Shown here: positions 18,209 through 27,565 of the stretch, piece after piece
Layout: each line of letters starts with the position of its first letter
How positions within the stretch are numbered: the first letter of the stretch is position 1
DNA from: Gammaproteobacteria bacterium
Lineage (GTDB): Bacteria; Pseudomonadota; Gammaproteobacteria; Steroidobacterales; Steroidobacteraceae
Assembly: GCA_025359205.1 (NCBI GenBank)
Contig: JANYHD010000040.1
Span: 1 to 64,000, forward strand
DNA: 64,000 nucleotides
Direction of reading: 5' to 3'
Program-made: the position numbers and the translations under genes
Notes under the pieces: generated by a model
Database searches by the model: none
The model's input: the letters and a program-made list of their open reading frames with translations, nothing else
What the model was told of the DNA's origin: nothing

Positions 18209-19324
18209 ATGAACATGACTGCCATCCGAGGGCGCCTGCCCGGCGCCCTCGTTGCTTTACTGCTGCCCTGCTGCGCGCTGGCGGCCCAGGGCCCGGATGA
18301 CGGGCGCGAGAGTCACGGAGCGTATGCCGCGCATGCACTGGTGTCCGATGGGGCAGTGACGGCGGATTTCACCGACACGCACCTCGTCAATCCCTGGGGC
18401 GTGGCCTTCAATCCCAATGCCCCGGTCTGGATTGCCAACAATGGCACGGGCACATCGACACTTTATGACGGAGCGGGCACTGCCCAGGCGTTGGTGGTGC
18501 AGATTCCGCCTGCGACCAATGGCGATGGCGCCGGTCACCCCACCGGCGTCGTGTACAACCTCTCCAATGACTTTGTCGTGAGCAACGGGACCGCATCGAG
18601 CGCGAGTCGCTTCCTGTTTGCGGGCGAGGACGGCTCGATCAGCGGTTGGGCGCCGAGCGTCAATGTGACGCATGCCGTGCTTGCAGTCGATCGCTCCGCC
18701 ACTGGCGCGGTTTACAAGGGCCTGGCGCTGGGCGGCAACGGCAGTACGCATCTGCTCTACGCGACCGACTTCCACAACCGGCGCGTGGACGTGTTCGATG
18801 CGCACTTTGCCGCGGTGACGAAGCCCGGGGCCTTCGAGGACAGCGCTGTCCCCGCGAATTTCGCGCCGTTCGGCATCCAGAACGTCAACGGCGACATCGT
18901 GGTGACCTACGCCGAGCAGGACAGCGCAGCGCATGACAACGTGAACGGCGCGGGCCTCGGCATGGTGGATGTGTTCGATGCTGACGGCAGGTTGATACGC
19001 CACTTCGCGATGCGCGGTGCCCTCAACGCGCCCTGGGGCGTGGCGCTGGCGCCGGCCAGCTTTGGGCGTTTCGGCGGTGCCTTGCTGGTAGGGAATTTTG
19101 GCGACGGCGCCATCAACGCGTTCGATCCGATCTCCGGCCACTTCCTCGGCTCGCTCCGCGATGCCGACGGTCACCGGCTCCATCTCGATGGACTGTGGGG
19201 CATCAGTTTCGGCAATGGCGTGCTGGGACAGGCCACTAACGCGTTGTATTACGCGGCCGGTACGAATGACGAACAGGACGGCGTGTACGGGGTGATCCGC
19301 GCGGTGGATCAGCTCGACCACTAG
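18209..19324 (+). CDS. TIGR03118-family exported beta-propeller protein
   Basis: A 371-residue exported protein starting at the ATG with GGAG upstream, with a signal ending CCALAAQ. The body matches TIGR03118: the opening LVSDGAVTADFTDTHLVNPWGVAFNP, VWIANNGTGTSTLYDG, TGVVYN, FVVSNG, a middle FIFAGEDG.I-type turn (here FLFAGEDGSISGW), and the repeated LNAPWGVALAPASFGRFGGALLVGNFGDGAINAFDP. These read as NHL/SMP-30-like propeller blades. The family has no proven function. It is followed by a strong terminator, so it ends its transcript. Confidence 0.85.
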   Translation: MNMTAIRGRLPGALVALLLPCCALAAQGPDDGRESHGAYAAHALVSDGAVTADFTDTHLVNPWGVAFNPNAPVWIANNGTGTSTLYDGAGTAQALVVQIPPATNGDGAGHPTGVVYNLSNDFVVSNGTASSASRFLFAGEDGSISGWAPSVNVTHAVLAVDRSATGAVYKGLALGGNGSTHLLYATDFHNRRVDVFDAHFAAVTKPGAFEDSAVPANFAPFGIQNVNGDIVVTYAEQDSAAHDNVNGAGLGMVDVFDADGRLIRHFAMRGALNAPWGVALAPASFGRFGGALLVGNFGDGAINAFDPISGHFLGSLRDADGHRLHLDGLWGISFGNGVLGQATNALYYAAGTNDEQDGVYGVIRAVDQLDH

Positions 19325-19365
19325 GTGGCGTAGGTAGCGGACAAAGAGCTCGCCAGCCCGATTCG

Positions 19366-19398
19366 CGGCCGGGAGGGGTGACCCTCCCGGCCGTTTTT
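19366..19398 (+). terminator. Rho-independent terminator after the TIGR03118 gene
   Basis: Perfect 12-base arms at 19366-19377 and 19382-19393, a four-base loop (GTGA) and a run of five T at 19394-19398. It lies 42 bases after the stop codon of the propeller gene and isolates it from the antiporter gene. Confidence 0.92.
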
Positions 19399-19471
19399 GC
19401 TGCTTGCACCGCCGCCGAATCAGGCTGCACCAGCCCCGTGTCCCAGGCGCAGCGTGTAATATTCGCTATTC

Positions 19472-21061
19472 ATGGTCGAAAGCGTTCTGCTCTGCTTTGG
19501 GCTGATTGCCATCACGGCGGCCTGCGCGGTCGGCTCGCGCCGCCTGGGCGTCCCGCATTCAATCCTGCTGGTGATGGTCGGATTGGCGCTGGCCTTTGTC
19601 CCCGGCCTGCCACGCGTGCTGCTGGACCCCAAGTTGGTGATGTTGCTGTTCCTGCCGCCCTTGCTTTACGCGGCGGGCGTCGCCATGAGCTGGCGGGCCT
19701 TCTGCAGTGACATCCGGGCCATCACGGTACAGGCGGTCGGTTGCGTCATCTTCACCACCGTGGCGGTCGCTGCCGTTGCGCACCTGGTACTGGGCATGCC
19801 CTGGGCCGTGGGTTTCGTATTGGGCGCCGTGGTGTCTCCACCTGACGTCGTCGCGCCCATGGCCATCGCGCGACGCCTGGGAATACCCAAGCGCATCCTG
19901 ACGATCCTCGAGGGCGAAGGCTTGGTCAACGACGCGACGGCGTTGATCCTGTTCCGCTTCGCGGTCGCGGCAGTGGCCACCGGCGGCTTCAGCCTGCCGG
20001 AGGCTGCGGGCAGCTTCGCCGTGATCATTGTGGGCGAGGTCACCTTCGGCGTTGCCGTCGGCTGGCTGATGCTGCGGGTGCGACGCTGGGTGAACGATCC
20101 GGACGTCGAAATCACGCTGGCGCTGCTGACACCCTATCTGGCGTTCTGGCCGCCGGCATTGCTGGGCGGTTCGGGCGTCCTGGCGGCTGTGTCCGCCGGC
20201 CTGTATGTCAGCCGGCATGGTTCGCCGCTGATTTCCGCCGGCACGCGCCTGCAGGGTTTCTTTATCTGGCGCTGGGTCGTGTACCTGATCGAGGCCGTGT
20301 TGTTCCTGCTGACCGGATTGCAGGCCCGCAGCATCTTCATGAACCTCAGTGATGAGGCCGGCAGCACGCTGTTCCTGCATGGCGCGTTGATCACGGCGCT
20401 GGTGATCCTGATCCGCTTCGTGTGGGTCTATCCGGCCGCACTGCTGGCGCGAACGATACCTGGAACGAGCAGGCCGCAATGGCAGGCCACCTTCGCCATC
20501 GCCTTTACCGGCATCAGGGGCGTGGTGTCGTTGGCCGCGGCGCTGTCGATACCACTAACGCTGGGGGATGGCACGCCCTTTCCTGAACGGGACACGATCC
20601 TGTTCATCACTTTCTGCGTGATCCTGGCAACGCTCCTCGGCCAGGGCTCGGTGCTGCCGACCGTGTTTCGCGGACTCGGTCTCGTGGAGCGTGGCCGCCA
20701 GGAGCAGCGCGTGGAAGAGGCGCGCGAGTACGCGGCACGGATCGACGCGGTCGAGGCGACGCTGGGACGCCTGCAGGAATTGTCTGCGCGCGCCGGCGCG
20801 GACGCAGACCTGACGGCACCGCTGCGGGTACGGCACGAGGCTCGCCTGCGGCGCCTGCGCCGGCACCACGCCACGGCTGGCGAGGATCAGGTCGTGCGCG
20901 CCGGCGCGACGCTCGAGCTCGAGCTGATCGCAGCGGAACGTGCGCGGATGCACGAACTGCGCGAGAGCGGTGCACTGGGCGATGAGGCGCGGCGGCGCGT
21001 AGAGCGCGAGCTGGATCTCGAAGAAGTGCGCATCCTGCAGATGGACCAGGATCCAGGCTGA
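19472..21061 (+). CDS. CPA1-type Na+/H+ antiporter
   Basis: A 529-residue cation/proton antiporter with about twelve membrane segments to residue 410 and a long charged cytoplasmic tail of about 110 residues rich in Arg and Glu (coiled-coil-like). The ion-site helices are recognisable: VVSPPDVVAP around 124 (the family's P-x-D region) and EGEGLVNDATALILF around 150, with the ND pair that binds the ion. The later FTGIRGVVSLAAALSIP near 350 carries the conserved Arg. It exchanges Na+ or K+ for protons at the inner membrane. The 2H-phosphoesterase gene starts 12 bases downstream and may be cotranscribed. Confidence 0.88.
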   Translation: MVESVLLCFGLIAITAACAVGSRRLGVPHSILLVMVGLALAFVPGLPRVLLDPKLVMLLFLPPLLYAAGVAMSWRAFCSDIRAITVQAVGCVIFTTVAVAAVAHLVLGMPWAVGFVLGAVVSPPDVVAPMAIARRLGIPKRILTILEGEGLVNDATALILFRFAVAAVATGGFSLPEAAGSFAVIIVGEVTFGVAVGWLMLRVRRWVNDPDVEITLALLTPYLAFWPPALLGGSGVLAAVSAGLYVSRHGSPLISAGTRLQGFFIWRWVVYLIEAVLFLLTGLQARSIFMNLSDEAGSTLFLHGALITALVILIRFVWVYPAALLARTIPGTSRPQWQATFAIAFTGIRGVVSLAAALSIPLTLGDGTPFPERDTILFITFCVILATLLGQGSVLPTVFRGLGLVERGRQEQRVEEAREYAARIDAVEATLGRLQELSARAGADADLTAPLRVRHEARLRRLRRHHATAGEDQVVRAGATLELELIAAERARMHELRESGALGDEARRRVERELDLEEVRILQMDQDPG

Positions 21062-21073
21062 AGGTCATCCGCC

Positions 21074-21610
21074 GTGGCCACATCCGCCGTATTCGCGCTC
21101 GTTCCCGAAGCGGAGGCCTGGGTGGCGCATCTGCGCGAACGTTTCGATCCTGCAGCGCGGCGCGGACTGTCTGCGCACATCACGATTCTCTATCCGCTCG
21201 CCGCGCCCGAGACCGTCAACGAGGGCATGCTGCGGCGGCTCGCTGAGGTTGCCGGTGCGATGTCGCCGTTTCGCTACGCGCTTACGCATGTCGCCCGCTT
21301 TCCTGGCACGGTGTACCTGGCACCGAAGCCGGCATCGCGCTTCGCGCGATTGCACGAGGCCTGTGCGGCCGCGTTTCCGGATGAAGGCGCGGGGAAGCAT
21401 CAGACCTACATTCCACATCTTTCGGTGGCGCGCCACGGGCAGGGCGAGGACTACGGCGTCGAGGCCGAACTGGCGGCGACGCTGAAGATCAACGGGCCCA
21501 TCGAATGCCTGTGCCGGGAACTGGTGCTGATGGAGAACGGCTCCGGGCTGTGGCGCTCGATCAGTGCGTTCATGTTGGGGAATGACGCACCGGCGCCCAG
21601 GGCCAGTTGA
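21074..21610 (+). CDS. 2'-5' RNA ligase-like (2H phosphoesterase) family protein
   Basis: A 178-residue protein with two H-x-T/S motifs, AHITILYP at about residue 35 and PHLSVARHG at about 116, spaced as in the 2H phosphoesterase superfamily (LigT, CPDase). Those enzymes act on 2',3'-cyclic or 2'-5' phosphodiester bonds. The second motif has Ser at the T position, which is allowed. The GTG start at 21074 follows the antiporter stop by 12 bases, with weak Shine-Dalgarno signal. The VOC-family gene starts about 30 bases after its stop. The natural substrate is unknown. Confidence 0.82.
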   Translation: MATSAVFALVPEAEAWVAHLRERFDPAARRGLSAHITILYPLAAPETVNEGMLRRLAEVAGAMSPFRYALTHVARFPGTVYLAPKPASRFARLHEACAAAFPDEGAGKHQTYIPHLSVARHGQGEDYGVEAELAATLKINGPIECLCRELVLMENGSGLWRSISAFMLGNDAPAPRAS

Positions 21611-21638
21611 CGTCAAATCCGGTATCGTGGCGACCGCC

Positions 21639-22055
21639 ATGCAACCCTTCCACCTCGCCATTCCCGTGCACGACCTGGCCGCCGCGCGCAGCTTCTACGG
21701 CGGGCTGCTCGGCTGCGCGGAAGGCAGGAGCGCGGCCGACTGGGTGGATTTCAATTTCTACGGCCACCAACTGGTGGCCCATCTCGACGCGGCGCGGCGG
21801 ACGAGTGTGCATCACAACCCGGTCGATGGGCAGGACGTGCCCGTGCCTCACTTCGGCATGGTGCTCGAATGGAACGCCTGGCAGGAACTCGCCGCGCGCC
21901 TACGGAGCGGTGGCGTGCAGTTCGTCATCGAGCCGGGCATCCGGTTTGCAGGGCTGGTGGGCGAGCAGGCGACGATGTTCTTCCACGATCCTTCGGGCAA
22001 TGCGCTCGAATTCAAGGCCTTCAGGGACCCGTCGCGGCTGTTTGCGCGTCAGTGA
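21639..22055 (+). CDS. VOC-family (glyoxalase/dioxygenase-like) protein
   Basis: A 138-residue two-module VOC protein beginning [26 protein letters not shown], with metal-site candidates at His (FHLAIPV) and Glu (GNALEFKAF) in the usual places and PHFGMVLEW in the middle. It matches small VOC proteins annotated as glyoxalases of unknown substrate. It ends in a TGATG overlap with the next gene, so translation is probably coupled. Confidence 0.82.
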   Translation: MQPFHLAIPVHDLAAARSFYGGLLGCAEGRSAADWVDFNFYGHQLVAHLDAARRTSVHHNPVDGQDVPVPHFGMVLEWNAWQELAARLRSGGVQFVIEPGIRFAGLVGEQATMFFHDPSGNALEFKAFRDPSRLFARQ

Positions 22056-23302
22056 TGGGGCGCATCACCCTCATCGTTGCAGCCGTGGCCACGTGCGCGT
22101 ATGCAGCGCCGTCCAGTTCCGAGCCGGACATGAGCGTCCTGATGCGCGGCGTGCTGGGCCCATACGCGATGACGCGGGAGAGTTCCGGCACATCCTGGCA
22201 GCCGGATGCATCGGTGCACGCGGGGCTCCATCACATGGCAGGCGATTGGATGCTGATGGGCCACGCGCTGCTCAACGGCGTGTACGACTGGCAGGAGGGT
22301 CCGCGCGGCGACCAGAAAACTTTCGTGTCTGGGATGGTCATGGGCGTGGCACGCCGCGCGCTTTCTGACGGTGACGTGCTGCAGCTGCGCGCGATGCTCA
22401 GCCCCGATCCGTTGATGGGCAAGAGCGGCCTGCCCCTGCTCTTGCAGACTGGCGAGACCGCCGACGGGAGCACGCCACTGGTCGACCGGCAGCACCCGCA
22501 CGACCTGTTCGTCGAGATGTCGGCCAGTTATTCGCATCCGTTGAACGCGCGTGACACGCTGTTCGCCTACGCGGGTTTGCCCGGCGAGCCGGCCTTTGGT
22601 CCGCCGGCCTTCATGCACCGGCTTTCTGTCATGGACAGCCCTGAACCGCCGATCACGCACCACTGGCTGGACTCCACTCACATCGTGTTCGGCGTGGTCA
22701 CGGCGGGTTTCGTGCACGCCGACTGGAAGCTCGAAATGTCCCGGTTTCGTGGACGCGAGCCCGATCAGTTCCGCTACAACATCGAGACGGGTCCACTGGA
22801 TTCGACCGCCGCGCGCATTTCCTGGAACCCGGCCAGCACGCTGTCGCTGCAGCTGTCCTGGGCGAACCTGATGCACCCCGAACAACTCCATCCGGAGGAG
22901 AACCAGCGCAAATGGTCCACAAGCGGCATTTACACGCGGCCTATCCGTGAATTGGACTGGTGGTCAACCACGCTGGCCTGGGGACGTCGCTCCTCGGCGT
23001 CGGGCTGGCTCGACGCCTACGCGATCGAATCGGCGCTCAAGTTCAATGCATCATGGACCGGTTTCGCGCGCGGTGAACGTGTGGACAATGATGAGCTCAT
23101 CCGGGCCATTGGTTCGCACGGGCCTGCCTACACGGTCAGCAAGATGTCGCTTGGCGTCATCCGTGATTTTCCGTTAGCGGGTCGCGCGAAACTTGGCGTC
23201 GGCACCCAGTACGCGTTCAATTTCCTGCCCGAGGCGCTCGCGCCGCTGTACGGCGGTTCGCCGCAGGGCGCCATGGTCTTCATGCGGCTTAGGGTCGAGT
23301 AG
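22055..23302 (+). CDS. Exported protein of unknown function, possibly an outer-membrane barrel
   Basis: A 415-residue protein whose ATG overlaps the TGA of the VOC gene. The longer open frame upstream is in the VOC gene's shadow and is rejected. After a short signal peptide (ending AYAAP) come conserved-looking blocks: HHMAGDWMLMGHALLNGVYD, RALSDGDVLQLRAMLSPDPLMG, LVDRQHPHDLFVEMSASYSHPL. Many alternating aromatic/hydrophobic strands later on (WKLEMSRFRGREPD, ISWNPASTLSLQLSWANLM) and a final GAMVFMRLRVE suggest an outer-membrane beta-barrel. The His/Met content of the first third could bind metal. The family name and function are not known to me. Confidence 0.7.
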   Translation: MGRITLIVAAVATCAYAAPSSSEPDMSVLMRGVLGPYAMTRESSGTSWQPDASVHAGLHHMAGDWMLMGHALLNGVYDWQEGPRGDQKTFVSGMVMGVARRALSDGDVLQLRAMLSPDPLMGKSGLPLLLQTGETADGSTPLVDRQHPHDLFVEMSASYSHPLNARDTLFAYAGLPGEPAFGPPAFMHRLSVMDSPEPPITHHWLDSTHIVFGVVTAGFVHADWKLEMSRFRGREPDQFRYNIETGPLDSTAARISWNPASTLSLQLSWANLMHPEQLHPEENQRKWSTSGIYTRPIRELDWWSTTLAWGRRSSASGWLDAYAIESALKFNASWTGFARGERVDNDELIRAIGSHGPAYTVSKMSLGVIRDFPLAGRAKLGVGTQYAFNFLPEALAPLYGGSPQGAMVFMRLRVE

Positions 23303-25790
23303 CGGCGCTGATCGTCGCACTGCCCTGCACCAGGCCGCTGCTGATGGCCGTGACGCGAATGACGCCCGCCTGGCCGGGCCGCGAGCGGACGATCAACAGC
23401 GCCAGGCCATTGAATGCGTGCCGGTGATCGGCGTGAAAGTCTTCCACGGTTGCCGCATTGCCGTTGTCGACGGCTTCGATCGTGCCCGCGCCCGAAACCC
23501 TGAATGTGATCAATGAGTCGGCCTCTGGCACGAGCTGGCCGTCGGCGTCCTCGACCCGCGCCGTGATGAAGCTGAGGTCGTCGCCATCCGCGTGAATCTT
23601 GCTGCGGTCCGCGACCAGTTGCACCCTTGCGGCCGCACCCGCCGTGTGCACTTCAGTGCGCGCCACTTCCTGGCCGCCCGTGCGTGCGACGGCGCGCAGC
23701 ACGCCTGGCCGGTAGGGCACCTGCCACAGCAGCCGGTATTTGCTTGAGAATGTGTGCGTCGCACTGATGTTGCTGCCTACCGGCAGCTCAACGGCCACTG
23801 AACGCGTCTTCTGCACACCGAGCGATACGCCGTTCAGGAACAGCTCCACTTCTTCTGCGTTGGAATAGACCATCACGGGAATGGCCTGGCCTTCATGTCC
23901 CGGCCAGTTCCAGTGCGGCAGCAGGTGCACCATCGGTGCCTTGGTCCACACGCTCTGGTACAGGAAATACCGGTCTTTCGGAAACCCGGCCAGGTCGACC
24001 ATGCCGAAGTAACTGCTGCGTGCGGGCCAGTCGCGGCTCCGGTCGGCGGCGTCGTCGAAGTAAGGTGTCGGCTCGCCCAGGTAGTCGAAGCCGGTCCATA
24101 CGAACTCGCCCAACAGGCCCGCTATGCGCTCCTGCGCGTCGAACTCCACGTCGGGGCAATAGGCCCAGGGCGGCGCGATAATGTCGTAGCTGCTGATCTG
24201 GAGCGAGGCGTGCTTCTCGTATTTCTCTAGCGGCAGGTGATAGACGCCGCGTGAGCTGACGCAGGAGGCCGTCTCCGAGCCGTAGATCACCCAGCCCGGA
24301 TGCGCGTCGAGAATGCGCTGGTAGCGGTTGGGAGAGTAATTGAAACCGGGAATGTCCACTTCGTCGGCGAGCTTGTTGCGGATCGCGTCATCCGGGTTGT
24401 TGAAAGCGGAGGTTGTGGGACGCGTCGGATCTTCCGCGTGGAAGAAACCGCTCAGGCGCCTGGCCTCCTTCCAGCCATCAGCGCTGCCTTGTTCCGGGAT
24501 TTCATTGCCGATGCTCCACATGATGACGCTCGGGTGATTCCGGTCGCGCCGCACCATGTCGCGCACATCCCGCTCCGACCATTCGTCGTAATACTTGCTG
24601 TAGCCGTTGCGCACCTTCGGTATCCGCCACATGTCGAAGGCTTCGTCCATCACCAGGAACCCGAGGCGATCTGCGTACTCCAGCAGCTCAGGCGAGGGCG
24701 GGTTGTGGCTGGTGCGGATGGCATTTACGCCCGCGCCCTTCAGGATCTGCAACTGGCGCTCGGTGGCGCGGCGATTCACGACAGCGCCCAGTGCACCCAG
24801 GTCGTGGTGCAGGCAGACACCGTGCAGCCGCACGACCTGGCCATTCAGCAGGAAGCCCTTGAGCCGATCGAAGGCAATGCTGCGGATTCCGAAGGGCGTG
24901 ACGGTGTGGTCGACCACTGCGCCGCTTTCCAGCACTTCGGTGACCAACGAGTAAAGATAGGGCCGGTCGACATCCCAGAGTTGTGGCTGCGGAACAGCCA
25001 GCCTGGATGCAACCGTCGCAGTTTGATCAGGCGCGACATTCAGGGGCTCAGTGGATTCGGCTACTGCAAGGCCGGCTGCATCCAGCACCCGCGCGCGAAT
25101 CAACACGCCGGCCGCCGCCGAACCTCGATTGCGCACTTCAGTGCGTACCGCGACTGTGGCGCCTTGCGCGGACACGTCGGGCGTCGTGACGTAGGTGCCC
25201 CAGTGCGCCACGTGCACAGCTCCGGTGATATCAAGCCAGACATTCCTGTAGATGCCCGCGCCCGGGTACCAGCGCGATGAGTCGACCTCAGGTGCGAGGC
25301 GCACGGCGAGTACATTCGGCTCGCTGCCCCAGTGCAGGTAGGGCGTCAGGTCGAAGCCAAAACCGATGTAGCCATATGGGCGTCCACCCAGCAGCTTGCC
25401 GTTAAGCCACACCTGCGCGTTCGCCATGGCACCGTCGAATTCCACGGCCACGAAATGCCCGCGCGCGCTCGCGGGCAACCTAAACGACTTGCGGTACCAA
25501 CCCACGCCGGCGATCGGCAGTGCACCCGTGTGCGGGTTGAGCGCGCGATCGAAGGGGCCCGCGATCGCCCAGTCATGCGGCAGGCGCAGCGACGTCCACG
25601 CTGCAGCGGCGAACGCCGGCTGTTCCGCCCCCGTGGCCTCGCCGAGATGGAATTTCCAGTCATCGTTGAAGCTGCTGCGTCGGCCATCGACGCTCTGCAC
25701 GGGCGACGCTGCAACGATGCTGATCGCAATCAGCCAAAGCAGCGGCGCCAGCAGCGCGACCCGCACGGTTTGTGTGGTTTGGCCCATCAT
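23289..25790 (-). CDS. Exported GH2 glycoside hydrolase, probable beta-galactosidase
   Basis: An 833-residue glycoside hydrolase family 2 protein. A signal peptide covers residues 1-30. The sugar-binding jelly-roll domain follows (WYRKSF, MANAQVWLNG), then an Ig-like domain, then the TIM barrel with RTSHNPPSPELLEYAD, the acid/base Glu E430 in WSIGNE and the nucleophile Glu E506 in VIYGSETAS. A C-terminal Ig-like/DUF4982-type region closes it. GH2 in a galactose locus most simply means beta-galactosidase releasing galactose in the periplasm. Beta-glucuronidase or mannosidase are less likely alternatives. Its start codon overlaps the galactose dehydrogenase stop by four bases, so it is the second gene of that operon. 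Confidence 0.87.
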   Translation of the reverse strand: MMGQTTQTVRVALLAPLLWLIAISIVAASPVQSVDGRRSSFNDDWKFHLGEATGAEQPAFAAAAWTSLRLPHDWAIAGPFDRALNPHTGALPIAGVGWYRKSFRLPASARGHFVAVEFDGAMANAQVWLNGKLLGGRPYGYIGFGFDLTPYLHWGSEPNVLAVRLAPEVDSSRWYPGAGIYRNVWLDITGAVHVAHWGTYVTTPDVSAQGATVAVRTEVRNRGSAAAGVLIRARVLDAAGLAVAESTEPLNVAPDQTATVASRLAVPQPQLWDVDRPYLYSLVTEVLESGAVVDHTVTPFGIRSIAFDRLKGFLLNGQVVRLHGVCLHHDLGALGAVVNRRATERQLQILKGAGVNAIRTSHNPPSPELLEYADRLGFLVMDEAFDMWRIPKVRNGYSKYYDEWSERDVRDMVRRDRNHPSVIMWSIGNEIPEQGSADGWKEARRLSGFFHAEDPTRPTTSAFNNPDDAIRNKLADEVDIPGFNYSPNRYQRILDAHPGWVIYGSETASCVSSRGVYHLPLEKYEKHASLQISSYDIIAPPWAYCPDVEFDAQERIAGLLGEFVWTGFDYLGEPTPYFDDAADRSRDWPARSSYFGMVDLAGFPKDRYFLYQSVWTKAPMVHLLPHWNWPGHEGQAIPVMVYSNAEEVELFLNGVSLGVQKTRSVAVELPVGSNISATHTFSSKYRLLWQVPYRPGVLRAVARTGGQEVARTEVHTAGAAARVQLVADRSKIHADGDDLSFITARVEDADGQLVPEADSLITFRVSGAGTIEAVDNGNAATVEDFHADHRHAFNGLALLIVRSRPGQAGVIRVTAISSGLVQGSATISAATRP

Positions 25791-26716
25791 TCGTTGAAGG
25801 GCTCGACTTCGACGCGCCGCCCGCAGAGGAATGCGTCGGCCACCAGCGTAAACGGCGCCGTGTCGGTGTCGGAACGGCGCGCGCCAATGAGCGCGGCGAA
25901 GTGGGCATAGAGACGCGAGTACTCACTCGCCTGCGGGACGGCGACGGCCTGGCCGTTGATCTGCAGTACGCTCGCCCCCTTGGAAAGCAGCAGGGCGCCG
26001 TCGTCGGTCTGCACTTCGATGTCCCAGCTTTCGGCGCCGGTATGCCGGAAGTTGAGGTCCATGTGTATGGGGGCGCCGCGCTGGTCGCCCAGGTTCATGG
26101 TAGCGGCAATCGGGCATTCGCAATTGGACGGGAAGTAGAGTGTGGCGTCCCGCAGCACGACGTTGCCCGGAATGATGCGCGTCAGTATCGACAGCGCGTT
26201 GATGCCCGGGTCGAACACGCCCAGGCCGCCGGCCTTCCAGATCCAGGTTTGTCCTGGATGCCAGACGCGCACATCCTCCTGCCAGGTGACTGATACGCGC
26301 TTGATGCGGCGGCTCGCGAGCCAGGCGCGTGCCGGCTCAACGCCGTTGGCAAAGCGGGAATGCCAGGACGCGAGCAGGGTCACGCCCTTGCCAGCTGCCA
26401 GTTCCACCAGTGCGCGCACCTCGCCGAGCGTGGCGCCTGGCGGTTTCTCAAGCAGCACGTGGCAGCCGTGTTCGAGCGCCAGTCGGGCCGCGTCGTAGCG
26501 CACTTGTGGCGTCGTGCACAGCGCCACCGCCTCGACGTCGGTGCGGGCGCCCAGCAGCTCCGCCATGTCCTTGTAGGCCGGCACATGCTCGAGTCGGTTG
26601 TGCGGGCTGGCGGTGGCGATCAGCCTGAAGGCGCTGTTGCCTGCGATCGAGGGCAGGTGCTGGTCGCGCGCGATCTTGCCCAGCCCCACAATCGCTATGG
26701 TGGTCGCGTTCGCCAT
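25787..26716 (-). CDS. D-galactose 1-dehydrogenase (Gfo/Idh/MocA family)
   Basis: A 309-residue NAD(P)-dependent oxidoreductase. The cofactor motif IAIVGLGKIARDQHLPSI is at 8-25, the catalytic region LLEKPPGATLGEV is at about 89-101, and a C-terminal alpha/beta domain has DPGINALSIL. The sequence resembles proteobacterial galactose 1-dehydrogenases, which oxidise D-galactose to galactono-1,4-lactone, the first step of the De Ley-Doudoroff pathway. All later steps lie within 6 kb. It opens a minus-strand operon with the GH2 gene and is divergent from an SDR gene, with an AT-rich element between them. L-arabinose is a possible second substrate. Confidence 0.85.
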   Translation of the reverse strand: MANATTIAIVGLGKIARDQHLPSIAGNSAFRLIATASPHNRLEHVPAYKDMAELLGARTDVEAVALCTTPQVRYDAARLALEHGCHVLLEKPPGATLGEVRALVELAAGKGVTLLASWHSRFANGVEPARAWLASRRIKRVSVTWQEDVRVWHPGQTWIWKAGGLGVFDPGINALSILTRIIPGNVVLRDATLYFPSNCECPIAATMNLGDQRGAPIHMDLNFRHTGAESWDIEVQTDDGALLLSKGASVLQINGQAVAVPQASEYSRLYAHFAALIGARRSDTDTAPFTLVADAFLCGRRVEVEPFNE

Positions 26717-26726
26717 CAGGCCCCTC

Positions 26727-26750
26727 TAATAAATATTATAATTTTCATCG
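26727..26750. promoter_or_regulatory. AT-rich putative operator A (galactose dehydrogenase / SDR divergent promoters)
   Basis: A run of A and T (AATAAATATTATAATTTT) stands out in GC-rich surroundings, in the 76-base gap between the two divergent starts. It shares the heptamer ATATTAT with elements at 32.5, 32.6 and 35.1 kb in the same locus. It may be the binding site of the GntR regulator at 27566-28297, or simply contain -10 elements for both directions. Confidence 0.5.
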
Positions 26751-26792
26751 TACACCCGAATGGCGCCACAAGACCAACGCAGGGAGTCCCAT

Positions 26793-27554
26793 ATGGCCGA
26801 GCTTGCACCGCGAGTAGCCCTGGTGACCGGAGCCGGCAGCGGCATCGGCGCCGCCGTCAGCCGCGGGCTTGCGGAGGCGGGCTTTTCCATCGTGCTCGCT
26901 GGCCGGCGCGCGCTGCCGCTGGCGGCCGTGGCCGATGACATCAGGCGCGGCGGCGGCAAGGCCTGGCCGTTGACGGCCGACGTTGCCAGCGAGCAATCCG
27001 TGCGCGAGCTGTTCGAGCGCATCCGCGGTGGACTCGGGCGCCTCGACGTGTTGTTCAACAACGCGGGCGCCAGCCATCGCGCCGCACCGCTCGAGGAAGT
27101 GTCGCTGACCGAGTGGCAGGGCGTGCTGGACGTCAATCTGACGGGCGCCTTCCTGTGCACGCAACAGGCCTTTGCGATCATGAAGCAGCAGGCGCCGCGC
27201 GGCGGCCGCATCATCAACAACGGCTCGGTGTCGGCGTTGACGCCACGCCCGCATTCGGTGGCCTACGCAGCCAGCAAGCACGGCATGAGCGGGCTCACGC
27301 ACGCAACCGCACTCGAGGGCCGGAAATTCGACATTGCCTGCGGGCAGCTCAACATCGGCAACGTGGACACCGCGATCGGTGCGCACCTTCGCACCGGGAC
27401 GATGCAGGCGGATGGTTCGATGGCGCGGGAACCCACGATGGACATCCGCGAGGTGGTGGCCGCGGTGGTGTACATGGCGAGCCTGCCGCTGTCCGCCAAC
27501 GTGTTGTCCATGACCGTGATGGCGACACAGATGCCGCTGCTCGGGCGCGGCTGA
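26793..27554 (+). CDS. Short-chain dehydrogenase/reductase of the galactose locus
   Basis: A 253-residue SDR beginning at the ATG with an AGGGAG box. Motifs are TGAGSGIG (about 11-18), NNAG, Ser in NNGSVSAL and YAASKHG. The acidic-residue-free LAGRR after beta-2 suggests NADP(H). It is divergent from galactose dehydrogenase across operator A, so it is likely part of the regulon. It may act on a sugar or sugar acid (for example, as a second sugar dehydrogenase), but the exact substrate is unknown. Its stop is 11 bases from that of the convergent GntR gene. Confidence 0.85.
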   Translation: MAELAPRVALVTGAGSGIGAAVSRGLAEAGFSIVLAGRRALPLAAVADDIRRGGGKAWPLTADVASEQSVRELFERIRGGLGRLDVLFNNAGASHRAAPLEEVSLTEWQGVLDVNLTGAFLCTQQAFAIMKQQAPRGGRIINNGSVSALTPRPHSVAYAASKHGMSGLTHATALEGRKFDIACGQLNIGNVDTAIGAHLRTGTMQADGSMAREPTMDIREVVAAVVYMASLPLSANVLSMTVMATQMPLLGRG

Positions 27555-27565
27555 CGAGGCCTCGA

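Noticed and set aside
19841-19870. Apparent loss of the ion-site TDP motif in the antiporter (SPPD instead)
   Set aside because: Pro-Pro-Asp at this place is common in this CPA1 branch, and the ND pair is intact, so it is not evidence for loss of function.
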